From positions 1 to 64,000 of the forward strand of contig CABZCK010000002.1 of the NCBI GenBank assembly GCA_902524215.1: a stretch of DNA of 64,000 bases. Reading direction: 5' to 3'. Of this stretch, positions 11,109 through 21,402 are shown piece after piece. The notes under the pieces were generated by a model. The model was not told the origin of the DNA and did no database searches. It saw only the letters and a program-made list of their open reading frames with translations. Position 1 is the stretch's first letter; each line of letters opens with the position of its first letter. The DNA comes from an uncultured SAR116 cluster alpha proteobacterium (GTDB lineage: Bacteria > Pseudomonadota > Alphaproteobacteria > Puniceispirillales > Marisalimonadaceae). Made by a program: the position numbers and the translations under genes.

Positions 11109-13115
11109 TCATGAGAAAGTATATGGATCTACATCAATACTTATTCTTATTTGCTTGGGAATTTTAGTATTTTCTATCCAACTTTTAACAATATCTTGTG
11201 AGAAGGTATTTTTTGAGGATTTGATTAAGAATCTGTTTCTATATCTACCACGTAAAAAGCTTAAAGGTGCTGGAGCAGGACCAAGTATTTTAACATTATT
11301 ATATCTTGGAAATTTTTCTAATAAATTATAACAAACATCATGAAGCAAGTTTTCAGATTTTGATGAAATTATAATTGATATTAAACGAGAAAAAGGAGGC
11401 ATAGAAGCATCTTTTCTATAACTTATTTCTTCTAAATAAAATTTATTTTCATCCATATCTTTAATAGTTTTTAATATTGGATTTTGAGGGTTATAAGTTT
11501 GAATTTGTACCAGACCTCTTTTGTTTTTCAGATGTCTTCCAGCTCTCCCAGAAACTTGTTTCAGAAGTTGAAAACATTTTTCGGAAGCTCTTAAATCACC
11601 TCCATATACACCAATATCTCCATCAATAATTCCAACATAATTCAATTTTGGAAAATCATATCCTTTAGCTAAAATTTGTGTTCCAATAATAAAATTTACT
11701 TTTCCATCTACAATATTTTTTATTATTGAATTGAAATTCTCAAGATTTGAAAACGTATCACTTGATAAATTCTCTACAATTGAATTTGGAAATATATTTT
11801 TTATTTCATCGCTAATCTTTTCGATTCCAGGCCCACATGATACCAAATCATAAGAACTACAATTTTCACATTTATCTGACAATGGTTTTTTATAGCCACA
11901 ATGGTGGCATAAGTAATTATTAGTTTTTCTGTGTTCAATCAACCATGAATTACAATTTTTACAACTCATTCTGTACCCACAAGTCCTACATATAGTTAAG
12001 TTCGAATATCCTCTCCTATTCAAAAATATCATAGCTTGTTCTTTGTTTTCATATCTTCTTTTTAATTCGTTAACCATCGGTTCAGAAATCCAATTACCAG
12101 AAAGTGGTCTATTGTCTTTCATATCAATTATTTGAACATCAGGCATTTGAGCTCCAGTGGCCCTTGATGGTAAGTTTAGATGAACATATTTCTTATTAAA
12201 CACATTATGTAAACTTTCAATCGAGGGTGTTGCTGAAGCTAAAATTGCTGGAATACCTGCTTTTGAAGATAGATATATGGACATGTCTCTTGCATGATAT
12301 CTCTGACCTTCTTCTTGCTTAAAAGAACTATCATGCTCTTCGTCAATTATTATTAAACCTAAATTAGATAACGGTAAAAACAAAGCTGACCTAGCACCAA
12401 CAATTATTAGATCTTTTTTCAAAATCGTCCTTGCCCATATTCTTTTTTTCACACTCTTTTTAATACCTGAATGCCATTTGTCTGGGACGATTCCAAATCT
12501 TTTTTCAAATCTATTTTCCCATTCAGAAGTTAATCCAATTTCAGGTAATAAAATAAGAACTTGTTTTTTATTTTTTATACAAAAGTTAATTGCTTCAAAA
12601 TAAGTTTCAGTTTTCCCCGAGCCAGCAATGCCGTGTAATAAAAAAGTTCTGGTTTTTTTTTGTGTAAAATTTTTTATAATTTTTTTTGAAACAGTTTTTT
12701 GATTATCGTTAAGATTAATCTGTGAATACGTTTCAATTTCTGGTATTTTATAAAAATCATAGATTTTTAAATCTTCAACTTTCTTTATTGAATTTTTATC
12801 ATGTGGATTAAAAATTTGCTTTAATACCAACCCTCTTTTTATACAATTCCATTTCCCAAAAAAATTTATAAATTCAATATATATTTTTGAAATAGGAGGT
12901 AGTTTTATTGAACAATCAACTTCTTTAACTTTTGCGTCATCTATTAAATCTGGATCTTCATCTAAAATAATTCCTAACAATTTTTGATTTCTAAACGGAG
13001 CAATTATGATCTTCCCTACTTCGTATGAAGATATAATAATTTTATAGCTAAACACCTTATCAAAAGGTCCAGACAATAATACTGAAACAAGTTTAAATTT
13101 TTTATTATCTTGCAT
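11109..13115 (-). CDS. priA: Primosomal protein N' (replication restart helicase)
   Basis: 3'-5' helicase that recognises stalled forks and reloads the replisome. I chose ATG 13115 (668 aa), giving MQDNKKFKLVSVLL; an upstream in-frame start would add 22 hydrophobic residues running into the promoter of the divergent gene. Walker A GIAGSGKTETY, DEEHD box, GATS-like LASATPSIES, and eight zinc-binding cysteines from CRTCGYRMSCKNC to CENC are present. Somewhat shorter than E. coli PriA. Lying upstream of atpH and divergent from transaldolase-xerC is typical of alphaproteobacteria. Confidence 0.95.
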   Translation of the reverse strand: MQDNKKFKLVSVLLSGPFDKVFSYKIIISSYEVGKIIIAPFRNQKLLGIILDEDPDLIDDAKVKEVDCSIKLPPISKIYIEFINFFGKWNCIKRGLVLKQIFNPHDKNSIKKVEDLKIYDFYKIPEIETYSQINLNDNQKTVSKKIIKNFTQKKTRTFLLHGIAGSGKTETYFEAINFCIKNKKQVLILLPEIGLTSEWENRFEKRFGIVPDKWHSGIKKSVKKRIWARTILKKDLIIVGARSALFLPLSNLGLIIIDEEHDSSFKQEEGQRYHARDMSIYLSSKAGIPAILASATPSIESLHNVFNKKYVHLNLPSRATGAQMPDVQIIDMKDNRPLSGNWISEPMVNELKRRYENKEQAMIFLNRRGYSNLTICRTCGYRMSCKNCNSWLIEHRKTNNYLCHHCGYKKPLSDKCENCSSYDLVSCGPGIEKISDEIKNIFPNSIVENLSSDTFSNLENFNSIIKNIVDGKVNFIIGTQILAKGYDFPKLNYVGIIDGDIGVYGGDLRASEKCFQLLKQVSGRAGRHLKNKRGLVQIQTYNPQNPILKTIKDMDENKFYLEEISYRKDASMPPFSRLISIIISSKSENLLHDVCYNLLEKFPRYNNVKILGPAPAPLSFLRGRYRNRFLIKSSKNTFSQDIVKSWIENTKIPKQIRISIDVDPYTFS

Positions 13116-13134
13116 AAGTAATTTCAAATTCTCA

Positions 13135-13163
13135 TTAACAATTATGATATAACATAATATAAT
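13135..13163 (+). promoter_or_regulatory. Sigma-70-type promoter for the transaldolase-xerC operon
   Basis: TTAACA at 13135-13140, a 17-base spacer, then the consensus TATAAT at 13158-13163. This would start transcription near 13170, about 25 bases before the transaldolase start and ahead of its AGGA ribosome-binding site at 13187-13190. Read directly from the sequence; activity is inferred. Confidence 0.6.
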
Positions 13164-13193
13164 GAAATTTATTACATACAAATATTAGGAAAT

Positions 13194-13850
13194 ATGATGA
13201 AAATATTTATTGATTCAGCCGACATAAATGAAATTAAATCTCTCAATGAAACTGGTTTAATTGATGGAGTTACAACTAATCCCTCTTTGATAGCAAAATC
13301 AGGATTAAATTTTATAGATGCAATTGAACAAATTTGTAAAATTGTTGATGGACCAATAAGCGCAGAAGTCACTGCTACAGACGCTGATACTATGATATTA
13401 GAAGGAAAAAAACTATCCAAAATTGCATCAAATGTTGTAATTAAAGTTCCACTAACAGTGGATGGCTTAAAAGCATGTAAAAATTTTTCAAATGAAAATA
13501 TTAAAGTTAATGTCACTCTTTGCTTTAGTGCTGGACAAGCAATATTAGCTGCAAAAGCAGGTGCAACATATATATCACCATTTATAGGTCGATTGGATGA
13601 TATAGGGGCAGATGGTATCAATCTGATCTCTGAAATTGTAGATATTTATGATTTACATGACTTTAAAACTGAAGTTTTAGCGGCTTCTATCCGAAGTGTA
13701 CAAGATATAGTTGATTCAGCAAAATTAGGTGCTCACGTTGCTACAATTCCTCCAAAAATTCTTCAATCAATGTATGATCATCCTTTAACGGATAAAGGAT
13801 TAAATGCTTTTTTAAAAGATTGGGAAAAAACAGGCCAATCTATTTTATAA
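13194..13850 (+). CDS. tal: Transaldolase (small, MipB/TalC-type)
   Basis: Transfers a dihydroxyacetone unit between sugar phosphates in the pentose phosphate pathway through a lysine Schiff base. At 218 aa it belongs to the short transaldolase/fructose-6-phosphate aldolase family. The Schiff-base lysine is in [14 protein letters not shown]. Two residues separate the activities: glutamate in ISAEVTATD and phenylalanine in [11 protein letters not shown] match transaldolases, whereas FsaA-type aldolases have Gln and Tyr there. I therefore call transaldolase. The start is ATGATG; the second ATG (13197) has better SD spacing. xerC follows 10 bases downstream. Confidence 0.9.
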   Translation: MMKIFIDSADINEIKSLNETGLIDGVTTNPSLIAKSGLNFIDAIEQICKIVDGPISAEVTATDADTMILEGKKLSKIASNVVIKVPLTVDGLKACKNFSNENIKVNVTLCFSAGQAILAAKAGATYISPFIGRLDDIGADGINLISEIVDIYDLHDFKTEVLAASIRSVQDIVDSAKLGAHVATIPPKILQSMYDHPLTDKGLNAFLKDWEKTGQSIL

Positions 13851-13860
13851 AGAAAAAATC

Positions 13861-14745
13861 ATGACAAATGATTATTTAAATGAATGGTTACATCATCTAG
13901 AAATTAATAAAAATTATAGTGAACATACATTCCAATCTTACGCTAGAGATCTTAAGGAATATCTAAAATATTGTAAAATAAATCAACTTGATTTTATGAG
14001 CCCAAAAAAAGATACAATTAGAGGATTTCTTTTTGAACTTAATATTAAAAAATTATCTAAAAGCTCTATTGCAAGAAAAATTTCAAGTATTAAAAATTTT
14101 TTTAAATATCTCTCTGATGAAAAAAAAGTCCAAGAAATAGATTTTTCAATTTTTAAGAGCCCCCGAGTTAATAAACCTCTACCAAAATCTATAGACCCTA
14201 AACTGGTTGCTGATGCTATTGAATCAATTATGAAAAACGATAATGAATTTTGGATTAATTTGCGAGATAAAGCAGTCATATTACTAATGTATGGAGCTGG
14301 CTTGAGAATAAATGAGGCATTATCATTAAAAATTAAAGATCTTCCTACAGATGATTGGCTACGTGTTATAGGTAAAGGTAGTAAATATAGAGATGTTCCT
14401 ATTCTTCCTGAAATAACTACTATTTTAAAAGAATATATTGACCATTGTCCTTTCAAACAATCTCCTCAAGATTTAATTTTTTTAGGCAAAAGAGGAAAGG
14501 CTCTATCACCAAGAATTATTCAAAGAAGGTTAGAAAAAATTCGTTATGAACTAGGCTTACCAGATTTTGCAACACCTCACTCTTTAAGACATTCGTTTGC
14601 CACGCATTTACTTTCTGGAGGTGCTGACTTAAGAGCTATCCAACAACTTTTAGGTCATGTAAGTTTATCAACTACTCAAAGATATACAGATATCAATGAG
14701 TCAGAGTTAATTCAAACCCATAAAGAAATTCATCCAAGATCTTAG
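13861..14745 (+). CDS. xerC: Site-specific tyrosine recombinase XerC
   Basis: Resolves chromosome dimers at dif together with XerD during division. The 294-residue protein has an N-terminal SAM-like core-binding domain (residues 1-90) and a C-terminal catalytic domain. All catalytic residues are visible: Arg in GAGLRINEAL, Lys in VIGKGSKYRDV, His and Arg in HSLRHSFATHLL, His in LLGHVSLSTT and the nucleophile Tyr in TQRYTDI. XerC rather than XerD is inferred from the priA neighbourhood. This is a housekeeping recombinase, with no integrated element around it. Confidence 0.88.
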   Translation: MTNDYLNEWLHHLEINKNYSEHTFQSYARDLKEYLKYCKINQLDFMSPKKDTIRGFLFELNIKKLSKSSIARKISSIKNFFKYLSDEKKVQEIDFSIFKSPRVNKPLPKSIDPKLVADAIESIMKNDNEFWINLRDKAVILLMYGAGLRINEALSLKIKDLPTDDWLRVIGKGSKYRDVPILPEITTILKEYIDHCPFKQSPQDLIFLGKRGKALSPRIIQRRLEKIRYELGLPDFATPHSLRHSFATHLLSGGADLRAIQQLLGHVSLSTTQRYTDINESELIQTHKEIHPRS

Positions 14746-14750
14746 TTAAA

Positions 14751-14778
14751 TGGGCGGCTAATAAAAACTTGCCGCCCA
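14751..14778. terminator. Bidirectional hairpin terminator between xerC and katG
   Basis: Perfect 8-base inverted repeat TGGGCGGC (14751-14758) and GCCGCCCA (14771-14778) with a 12-base AT-rich loop. It stands out as the most G+C-rich stretch for hundreds of bases, lies between the stop codons of two convergent genes, and has short A and T runs on both flanks. It should stop transcripts from both sides, although the flanking T tracts are weak. Confidence 0.75.
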
Positions 14779-14786
14779 AAATTTAA

Positions 14787-16919
<2,133 letters not shown>

Positions 16920-16954
16920 TTATGAAAACCTTTCTGATTAAATTGTTTTATTAA

Positions 16955-16983
16955 AATATATTAATTGGGTATATTAATGTCAA
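16955..16983 (-). promoter_or_regulatory. katG promoter
   Basis: On the minus strand a perfect -35 box TTGACA (16983-16978), a 17-base spacer and a -10 box TATATT (16960-16955). Transcription would begin near 16948, leaving a leader of about 28 bases with an SD. It is the closest match to the sigma-70 consensus that I found in the window. The Irr-like palindrome ends four bases upstream of the -35 box. Confidence 0.7.
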
Positions 16984-16986
16984 CAG

Positions 16987-17003
16987 GTTAGAATAATTCT
17001 AAA
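16987..17003. promoter_or_regulatory. Irr box / iron control element upstream of katG
   Basis: GTTAGAATAATTCTAAA contains a perfect 15-base palindrome TTAGAATAATTCTAA (16988-17002, odd centre). It matches the rhizobial iron-control-element pattern TTTAGAA-N3-TTCTAAA, recalled from the literature, at all but the first base. It lies between the irr stop codon and the katG -35 box, centred about 47 bases upstream of the predicted katG start point. Confidence 0.6.
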
Positions 17004-17011
17004 CTAGATTT

Positions 17012-17404
17012 TTATTCTTTAATTTTAATAAGAACCTCTACCCCATCACTTTCAAAACCATTTGGGATTTTGGGAAGTTTCGAAAAACCTATTTCATGAG
17101 GATCAATGTCAATTAATTCTCCAGTATTCTGATTTAAAAAGTGGTGATGGTGCGACACATTAGTATCAAAAATTGTAACTTCACCTTGCTGATCTATTTG
17201 TTTTAAAAGACCTACACTTACAAATTTGTTTAAACAGTTATAAATAGTCGCTAAAGAGATGCTTTGGCCATTAGATAATACCTCTTTTTGAATTGTTTCA
17301 GCTGTAAAGTGTTTATTTTTTCCATCCAATATTTGTTTAGCTAAAAGAATTCTTTGCTTAGTAGGCCTTAAATTAAAATTTCTTAACTTTTTGACTACAT
17401 TCAT
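17012..17404 (-). CDS. irr: Iron response regulator Irr (Fur superfamily)
   Basis: Haem-responsive DNA-binding regulator of iron and haem genes, characteristic of Alphaproteobacteria. The 130-residue protein has the winged helix (LRPTKQRILLAKQIL, SLATIYNCLNKFV) and the dimerisation part FDTNVSHHHHFLN. The segment running LIDIDPHEI...LPKIPNGFE...VEVLIKIK is Irr-like and lacks the CxxC zinc pairs of many Fur proteins. The HHHH run corresponds to the second haem/metal site of Irr; the N-terminal GCPWHD-type haem motif of Bradyrhizobium Irr is absent, as in many family members. No clear SD. It sits upstream of katG, its likely target. Confidence 0.82.
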   Translation of the reverse strand: MNVVKKLRNFNLRPTKQRILLAKQILDGKNKHFTAETIQKEVLSNGQSISLATIYNCLNKFVSVGLLKQIDQQGEVTIFDTNVSHHHHFLNQNTGELIDIDPHEIGFSKLPKIPNGFESDGVEVLIKIKE

Positions 17405-17506
17405 AACAATACTATCTTTATCCTTATCTATTCTTTGTCAAGTAATTGATATTAATAATTGATATAATTTGATTGTATTATATGGTTATGTTTTAAGGAT
17501 TTAAAA

Positions 17507-18925
17507 ATGACCCAGATATCAAATCTTCCTGCTCACAAAGCAAGAAATTTAATTGGACAAAAAAAACTATCGTCAACCGAACTTGTAAAAAGTTGCATGG
17601 AACAATACGAAAAGCATAATCCAAACATCAATGCAATTGTAGCTATAGATCAAAAAGATGTTCTTGAACAAGCAAAAAAGTGTGATGAAAAAGTTTCTAA
17701 GGGAGAAACTTTAGGATTACTTCATGGATTACCTATCGGAATAAAAGATCTTCAAATGGTTAAAAATCTTAGATCCACATACGGTTCATTATTATTTAAA
17801 AATTATATTCCAAATCGTGATGATAACATTGTTAAAAATATTCGTGAAGAGGGAGGGATTGTTTTCTGTAAAACAAATACTCCAGAATTTGGTGCTGGTG
17901 CTAATACAAAAAATAGAGTTTATGGAGCAACAGGAAATCCATTTCAATTTGATTTAACATCTGCAGGTTCATCAGGAGGGAGTGCAGCCGCATTATCTTT
18001 GAACATAATATCTCTTGCAACAGGGACTGACTATGGAGGTAGTTTAAGAACTCCTGCAGGTTTTTGTGGAGTTACTGGTTTTAGACCGTCTCCAGGAATG
18101 GTTCCTTCCACTGAAGGAATAGTATTGAACCCTTTTTCTGTTGCTGGCCCAATGGGAAGGGATGTAACAGATGCTTATTTATTATTACAAGCAATAGTCG
18201 ATATAAATAATAGTGATATTTTTTCATCTTTAAATTCATTTTCTCTTCCAGCGGAACTTATACCTTCAGATTTATCATCTATCAAAATGGCCTTTTCCAC
18301 TGACCTTGGATGTGCACCTGTAGATAATGAAATCAAAAAAGTTTTCCTGAAAAAAATTGAAGTCATTAAAAGTTGTTTTAACTACACTAATAATGATCAC
18401 CCAAACTTTTTAAATATACATGATTGTTTTGAGGTTATTAGAGGTTTTAACTATGTAGCATCGCACCTTGAAAAGGTTAAAAATAATAAAGAACTTCTAG
18501 GACCAAACGTTATTGATAATGTAGAAAGAGGTCTAAAATATTCGATGAAAGATATAACTTGGGCACACCAAGAACAAACAAAAATTTATAATAATTTTAG
18601 AAAATTTTTTGAAAATTATGATGTTTTAATTTGTCCTGCTGCTTCAGTATCTCCTTTCCCACATGAACAGCTTTTCGTGGAAGAAATAAATAACGAAAAA
18701 CTTCCTACTTATATGAGGTGGCTTGCTCTTAGCTATGCTCCTACAATGGCTATTCCTTGTGCATGGGCATTACCTTGTGGGCTGGATCATAAAAACTTAC
18801 CATTTGGAATTCAATTAATTGCTCCTGCAGGTAATGATGCTAAGTTAAGCGAAATAGCTCTGGCAATAGAGGATGCTTTATCAAATTATGAAGAAACAAA
18901 AAGAGCTATTCCAGATATAGTTTAA
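17507..18925 (+). CDS. Amidase (amidase signature family)
   Basis: Hydrolyses a carboxamide to acid plus ammonia; the substrate cannot be read. The Ser-cisSer-Lys triad is complete: Lys in GLPIGIKDLQ, cis-Ser and nucleophile Ser in TSAGSSGGSAAAL and GTDYGGSLRTPAG. The 472-residue length fits stand-alone amidases, and no gatC or gatB is nearby, so this is not the tRNA amidotransferase subunit. SD AAGGA is 8 bases from the ATG. It is divergent from irr across 102 bases and convergent with the aminotransferase, with the two stop codons sharing TTAA. Confidence 0.88.
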   Translation: MTQISNLPAHKARNLIGQKKLSSTELVKSCMEQYEKHNPNINAIVAIDQKDVLEQAKKCDEKVSKGETLGLLHGLPIGIKDLQMVKNLRSTYGSLLFKNYIPNRDDNIVKNIREEGGIVFCKTNTPEFGAGANTKNRVYGATGNPFQFDLTSAGSSGGSAAALSLNIISLATGTDYGGSLRTPAGFCGVTGFRPSPGMVPSTEGIVLNPFSVAGPMGRDVTDAYLLLQAIVDINNSDIFSSLNSFSLPAELIPSDLSSIKMAFSTDLGCAPVDNEIKKVFLKKIEVIKSCFNYTNNDHPNFLNIHDCFEVIRGFNYVASHLEKVKNNKELLGPNVIDNVERGLKYSMKDITWAHQEQTKIYNNFRKFFENYDVLICPAASVSPFPHEQLFVEEINNEKLPTYMRWLALSYAPTMAIPCAWALPCGLDHKNLPFGIQLIAPAGNDAKLSEIALAIEDALSNYEETKRAIPDIV

Positions 18926-20235
18926 TTAATCTCTTTTAGAGCTTCACGAGTTTTATCAAACATTTCATCAATATGTTTTCGTTCCGCAATTAAAGGTGGA
19001 GTTACTGCCATGGTATCTTGTGTAAATCTTACCATAACACCTTTATCCCACATTCTTTTCATTAATTCATATCCACGAGAACCGACAGCACCTTCTCTTG
19101 GCATTAATTCAAGTGAAGCAACCAAACCAATATTTCTAATATCTATAATATGATTTTCACCTTTTAAAGAATGCGCAACTTCTTCCATATAAGGTGATAG
19201 TTCAGAAGCTCTCTCAAACAAGTTTTCTTCCTTGTATATTTCAAGTGTAGCTAAACCAGCCGCAGCAGCAATAGGATGTCCTGAATATGTATAGCCATGG
19301 AATAATTCTATTGGATTATCTGCTTCATCTAACATAGTTTCATATATTTCATCTTTCACTACTGCGCCTCCCATTGGGATAACGCCATTTGTAATACCTT
19401 TTGCACATGAAATTATATCAGGAACGACACCAAAATAATCTGAAGCTGTTGCTGTTCCCAATCTTCCAAAGCCTGTTATAACTTCGTCAAATATTAATAG
19501 AATGTCATGTTTAGTACATATAGATCTAAGCTTTTTTAAGTAACCTTTTGGAGGAGGTAAAACACCAGTTGAACCAGCCATAGGCTCAACTATGACTGCT
19601 GCTATTGTAGATGCATCATGAAGTGCAATAATATCTTCTAACTTGTCAGCAAACTCTTCTCCAAACTCAGGCTCTCCCCTAGAGAATGCATTTCTTTCAT
19701 GATCAAAAGTATGAGGAAGGTGGTCTACACCTGACAATAAGGTGCCAAAATATTGTCTGTTTCTTGGCATTCCTCCAACAGAAATACCTCCAAAACCGAC
19801 GCCGTGATAACCTCTTTCTCTTCCAATCAACCTAGTTTTAGTCCCTTTTCCTCTTGCTCTATGATAAGCCAAAGCAATTTTTAAAGTAGTATCAACAGCT
19901 TCTGAACCAGAGTTTGTAAAAAAGACATGATTCATACCCTCTGGGAAAATTTCTGATATTCTATTGGCTAGCTCAAATGCTTTAGGGTGACCAAATTGAA
20001 AACAAGGTGCATAATCTAAAACTGAAAGTTGTTTAGTTATTGCTTCGTTAATTTTCTTTCTGTTATGTCCGGCATTAACACACCACAAACCAGCTGTTGC
20101 ATCAAGTATATCGTTACCCTCTTGACTTTTGTAATACATACCTTCTGCAGAACAAACAATTCTTGGATCTTTTTTAAAATCTCTATTTGCGGTAAATGGC
20201 ATCCAGTATGATTCTAGATCATTAATTTTTTTCAT
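18922..20235 (-). CDS. Class III aminotransferase, omega-amino acid:pyruvate type
   Basis: PLP enzyme that moves the terminal amino group of an omega-amino acid such as beta-alanine, or of an amine, to pyruvate. The 437-residue sequence begins ESYWMPFTANRDFKKDP, typical of the beta-alanine/omega-APT subgroup. It has the pyridoxal phosphate clamp TNSGSEAVDTTLK, the D in IFDEVITGFGR and the Schiff-base lysine in ISCAKGITNG. SD AGAGGA is 6 bases from the ATG. It may process amines or amino acids released by the neighbouring amidase, but that link is inferred. Exact substrate unknown. Confidence 0.88.
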   Translation of the reverse strand: MKKINDLESYWMPFTANRDFKKDPRIVCSAEGMYYKSQEGNDILDATAGLWCVNAGHNRKKINEAITKQLSVLDYAPCFQFGHPKAFELANRISEIFPEGMNHVFFTNSGSEAVDTTLKIALAYHRARGKGTKTRLIGRERGYHGVGFGGISVGGMPRNRQYFGTLLSGVDHLPHTFDHERNAFSRGEPEFGEEFADKLEDIIALHDASTIAAVIVEPMAGSTGVLPPPKGYLKKLRSICTKHDILLIFDEVITGFGRLGTATASDYFGVVPDIISCAKGITNGVIPMGGAVVKDEIYETMLDEADNPIELFHGYTYSGHPIAAAAGLATLEIYKEENLFERASELSPYMEEVAHSLKGENHIIDIRNIGLVASLELMPREGAVGSRGYELMKRMWDKGVMVRFTQDTMAVTPPLIAERKHIDEMFDKTREALKEIN

Positions 20236-20275
20236 AAATTTCCTCTTAGAGTTAATACTCTATCACTTATAGAAT

Positions 20276-21400
20276 TTATTTCATATAAGTTTTATTTTGT
20301 TCACCTAATTTTGGAAAAGATTTAATTATTTTTGGACTTAAAAATTGCTTACTAATTGGCAAAGGTAGCGAAGGTAAGGCTGTTTCATCATTAATTTTAA
20401 CTTTTTTTGAGAAAAGGTTTCTTGAAATGAAATGATCATCACCAACAGCTTCCTTAAGAGATTTGACAACAGTGCAACAACAATCTGCTTTTTGAAAAAC
20501 TTTATCCCAATAACCAGATGTTTTAGTTTTTATTATAGAAGTAACTTTTTCAATAATTTCTTGATCTGTTTTTTTTTGACCTTTATAGGTGGTGTCTAAA
20601 TCAATTACTTCACAAAATTTATTCCAAAACCTATCTTCAATTGGTGCTACTGCAAGATATCTTTTATCCTTAGTTTCATAAATATTATAACGAGGTGATC
20701 CCCCTGATAAATAATAATCTGAATTTTGTGACCACTCGTTTTTGGAGAACCCTTTACCTAGTGCCCAAAACATAAAAGTGAATAATCCATCTGTCATCGA
20801 GATATCAATATATGACCCCTCTTTGTTTAAATCTCTTTTTCTTAATGCTAATAATATATTCATTATTGCAGGATAGGAGCCTGCCCCAATATCTGCAATC
20901 AGAGCTGGAGGTACTACTGTATTATCTTCCTTGCCCATACTTAAACTTAACAAGCCAGTGTCCCCAATATAATTTAAATCATGTCCAGCAAAGTTACTTT
21001 TAGGACCTTCCTGACCATAACCTGTAATTGAAACATATATAATTTTCGGATTTATCAGTTTTATTGAACCATAGTCTAAGCCTAATCGTTTCATAACTCC
21101 TGGCCTAAATTGTTCTATAACAATGTCTACTTTTTTAATTAATTTTTTAAGTTTTTCTTTTTGAAAATTATTTTTTAAATTAATTTCAATACTTTTTTTA
21201 CCTCTATTTAAAATTGCAAAGGAAACATTAGTCCCATCAATCTCTGGTGTTTTTCTTCTCATCTCATCACCAAGTTTTAATCTTTCAACTTTAATTACTT
21301 CCGCACCCATCTCTGATAAAAAAAGTGAAGCCAAAGGCCCCGGCAATAAAGTTGAAAAATCTAAAACCTTAATATCAGACAATATTCCTTCAAAAGACAT
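20276..21400 (-). CDS. Family III CoA transferase, alpha-methylacyl-CoA racemase-like
   Basis: CaiB/BaiF superfamily protein (374 aa). Fold signatures are KVLDFSTLLPGPLASLFLSEMG at the N-terminus in two parts, GAEVIKVE, QFRPGVMKRLGLDY and the C-terminal GEQNK. The catalytic region resembles alpha-methylacyl-CoA racemases more than CoA transferases: a His-Asp pair GHDLNYIGDTG (His126 equivalent) and ALIADIGAGS (Asp156 equivalent). It could therefore epimerise a 2-methylacyl-CoA rather than transfer CoA. The start lies two bases past the FAH-family gene stop, so they are co-transcribed. Activity assignment is tentative. Confidence 0.8.
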   Translation of the reverse strand: MSFEGILSDIKVLDFSTLLPGPLASLFLSEMGAEVIKVERLKLGDEMRRKTPEIDGTNVSFAILNRGKKSIEINLKNNFQKEKLKKLIKKVDIVIEQFRPGVMKRLGLDYGSIKLINPKIIYVSITGYGQEGPKSNFAGHDLNYIGDTGLLSLSMGKEDNTVVPPALIADIGAGSYPAIMNILLALRKRDLNKEGSYIDISMTDGLFTFMFWALGKGFSKNEWSQNSDYYLSGGSPRYNIYETKDKRYLAVAPIEDRFWNKFCEVIDLDTTYKGQKKTDQEIIEKVTSIIKTKTSGYWDKVFQKADCCCTVVKSLKEAVGDDHFISRNLFSKKVKINDETALPSLPLPISKQFLSPKIIKSFPKLGEQNKTYMK

Positions 21401-21402
21401 AT

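Noticed and set aside
10933..11331. Plus-strand open frame across the atpH/priA junction
   Set aside because: It reads antisense through the ends of two well-supported genes and has no coding signature.
13172..13621. Antisense open frame of 149 codons over the transaldolase gene
   Set aside because: Complement of a conserved enzyme; no SD and no recognisable domain.
13983..14456. Antisense open frame of 157 codons inside xerC
   Set aside because: The xerC frame carries all catalytic residues; the antisense frame is low-complexity Ser/Leu/Ile-rich and has no domain features, as expected for a shadow frame.
13861..14745. Tyrosine recombinase as sign of an integrated element
   Set aside because: The gene is flanked by transaldolase and priA in the usual alphaproteobacterial order, with no att repeats or phage genes, so it is housekeeping XerC.
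17444..17465. Direct repeat AATTGATAT-TAAT-AATTGATAT between irr and the amidase
   Set aside because: It could be an operator, but such repeats are common in AT-rich spacers and it does not resemble an Irr box.
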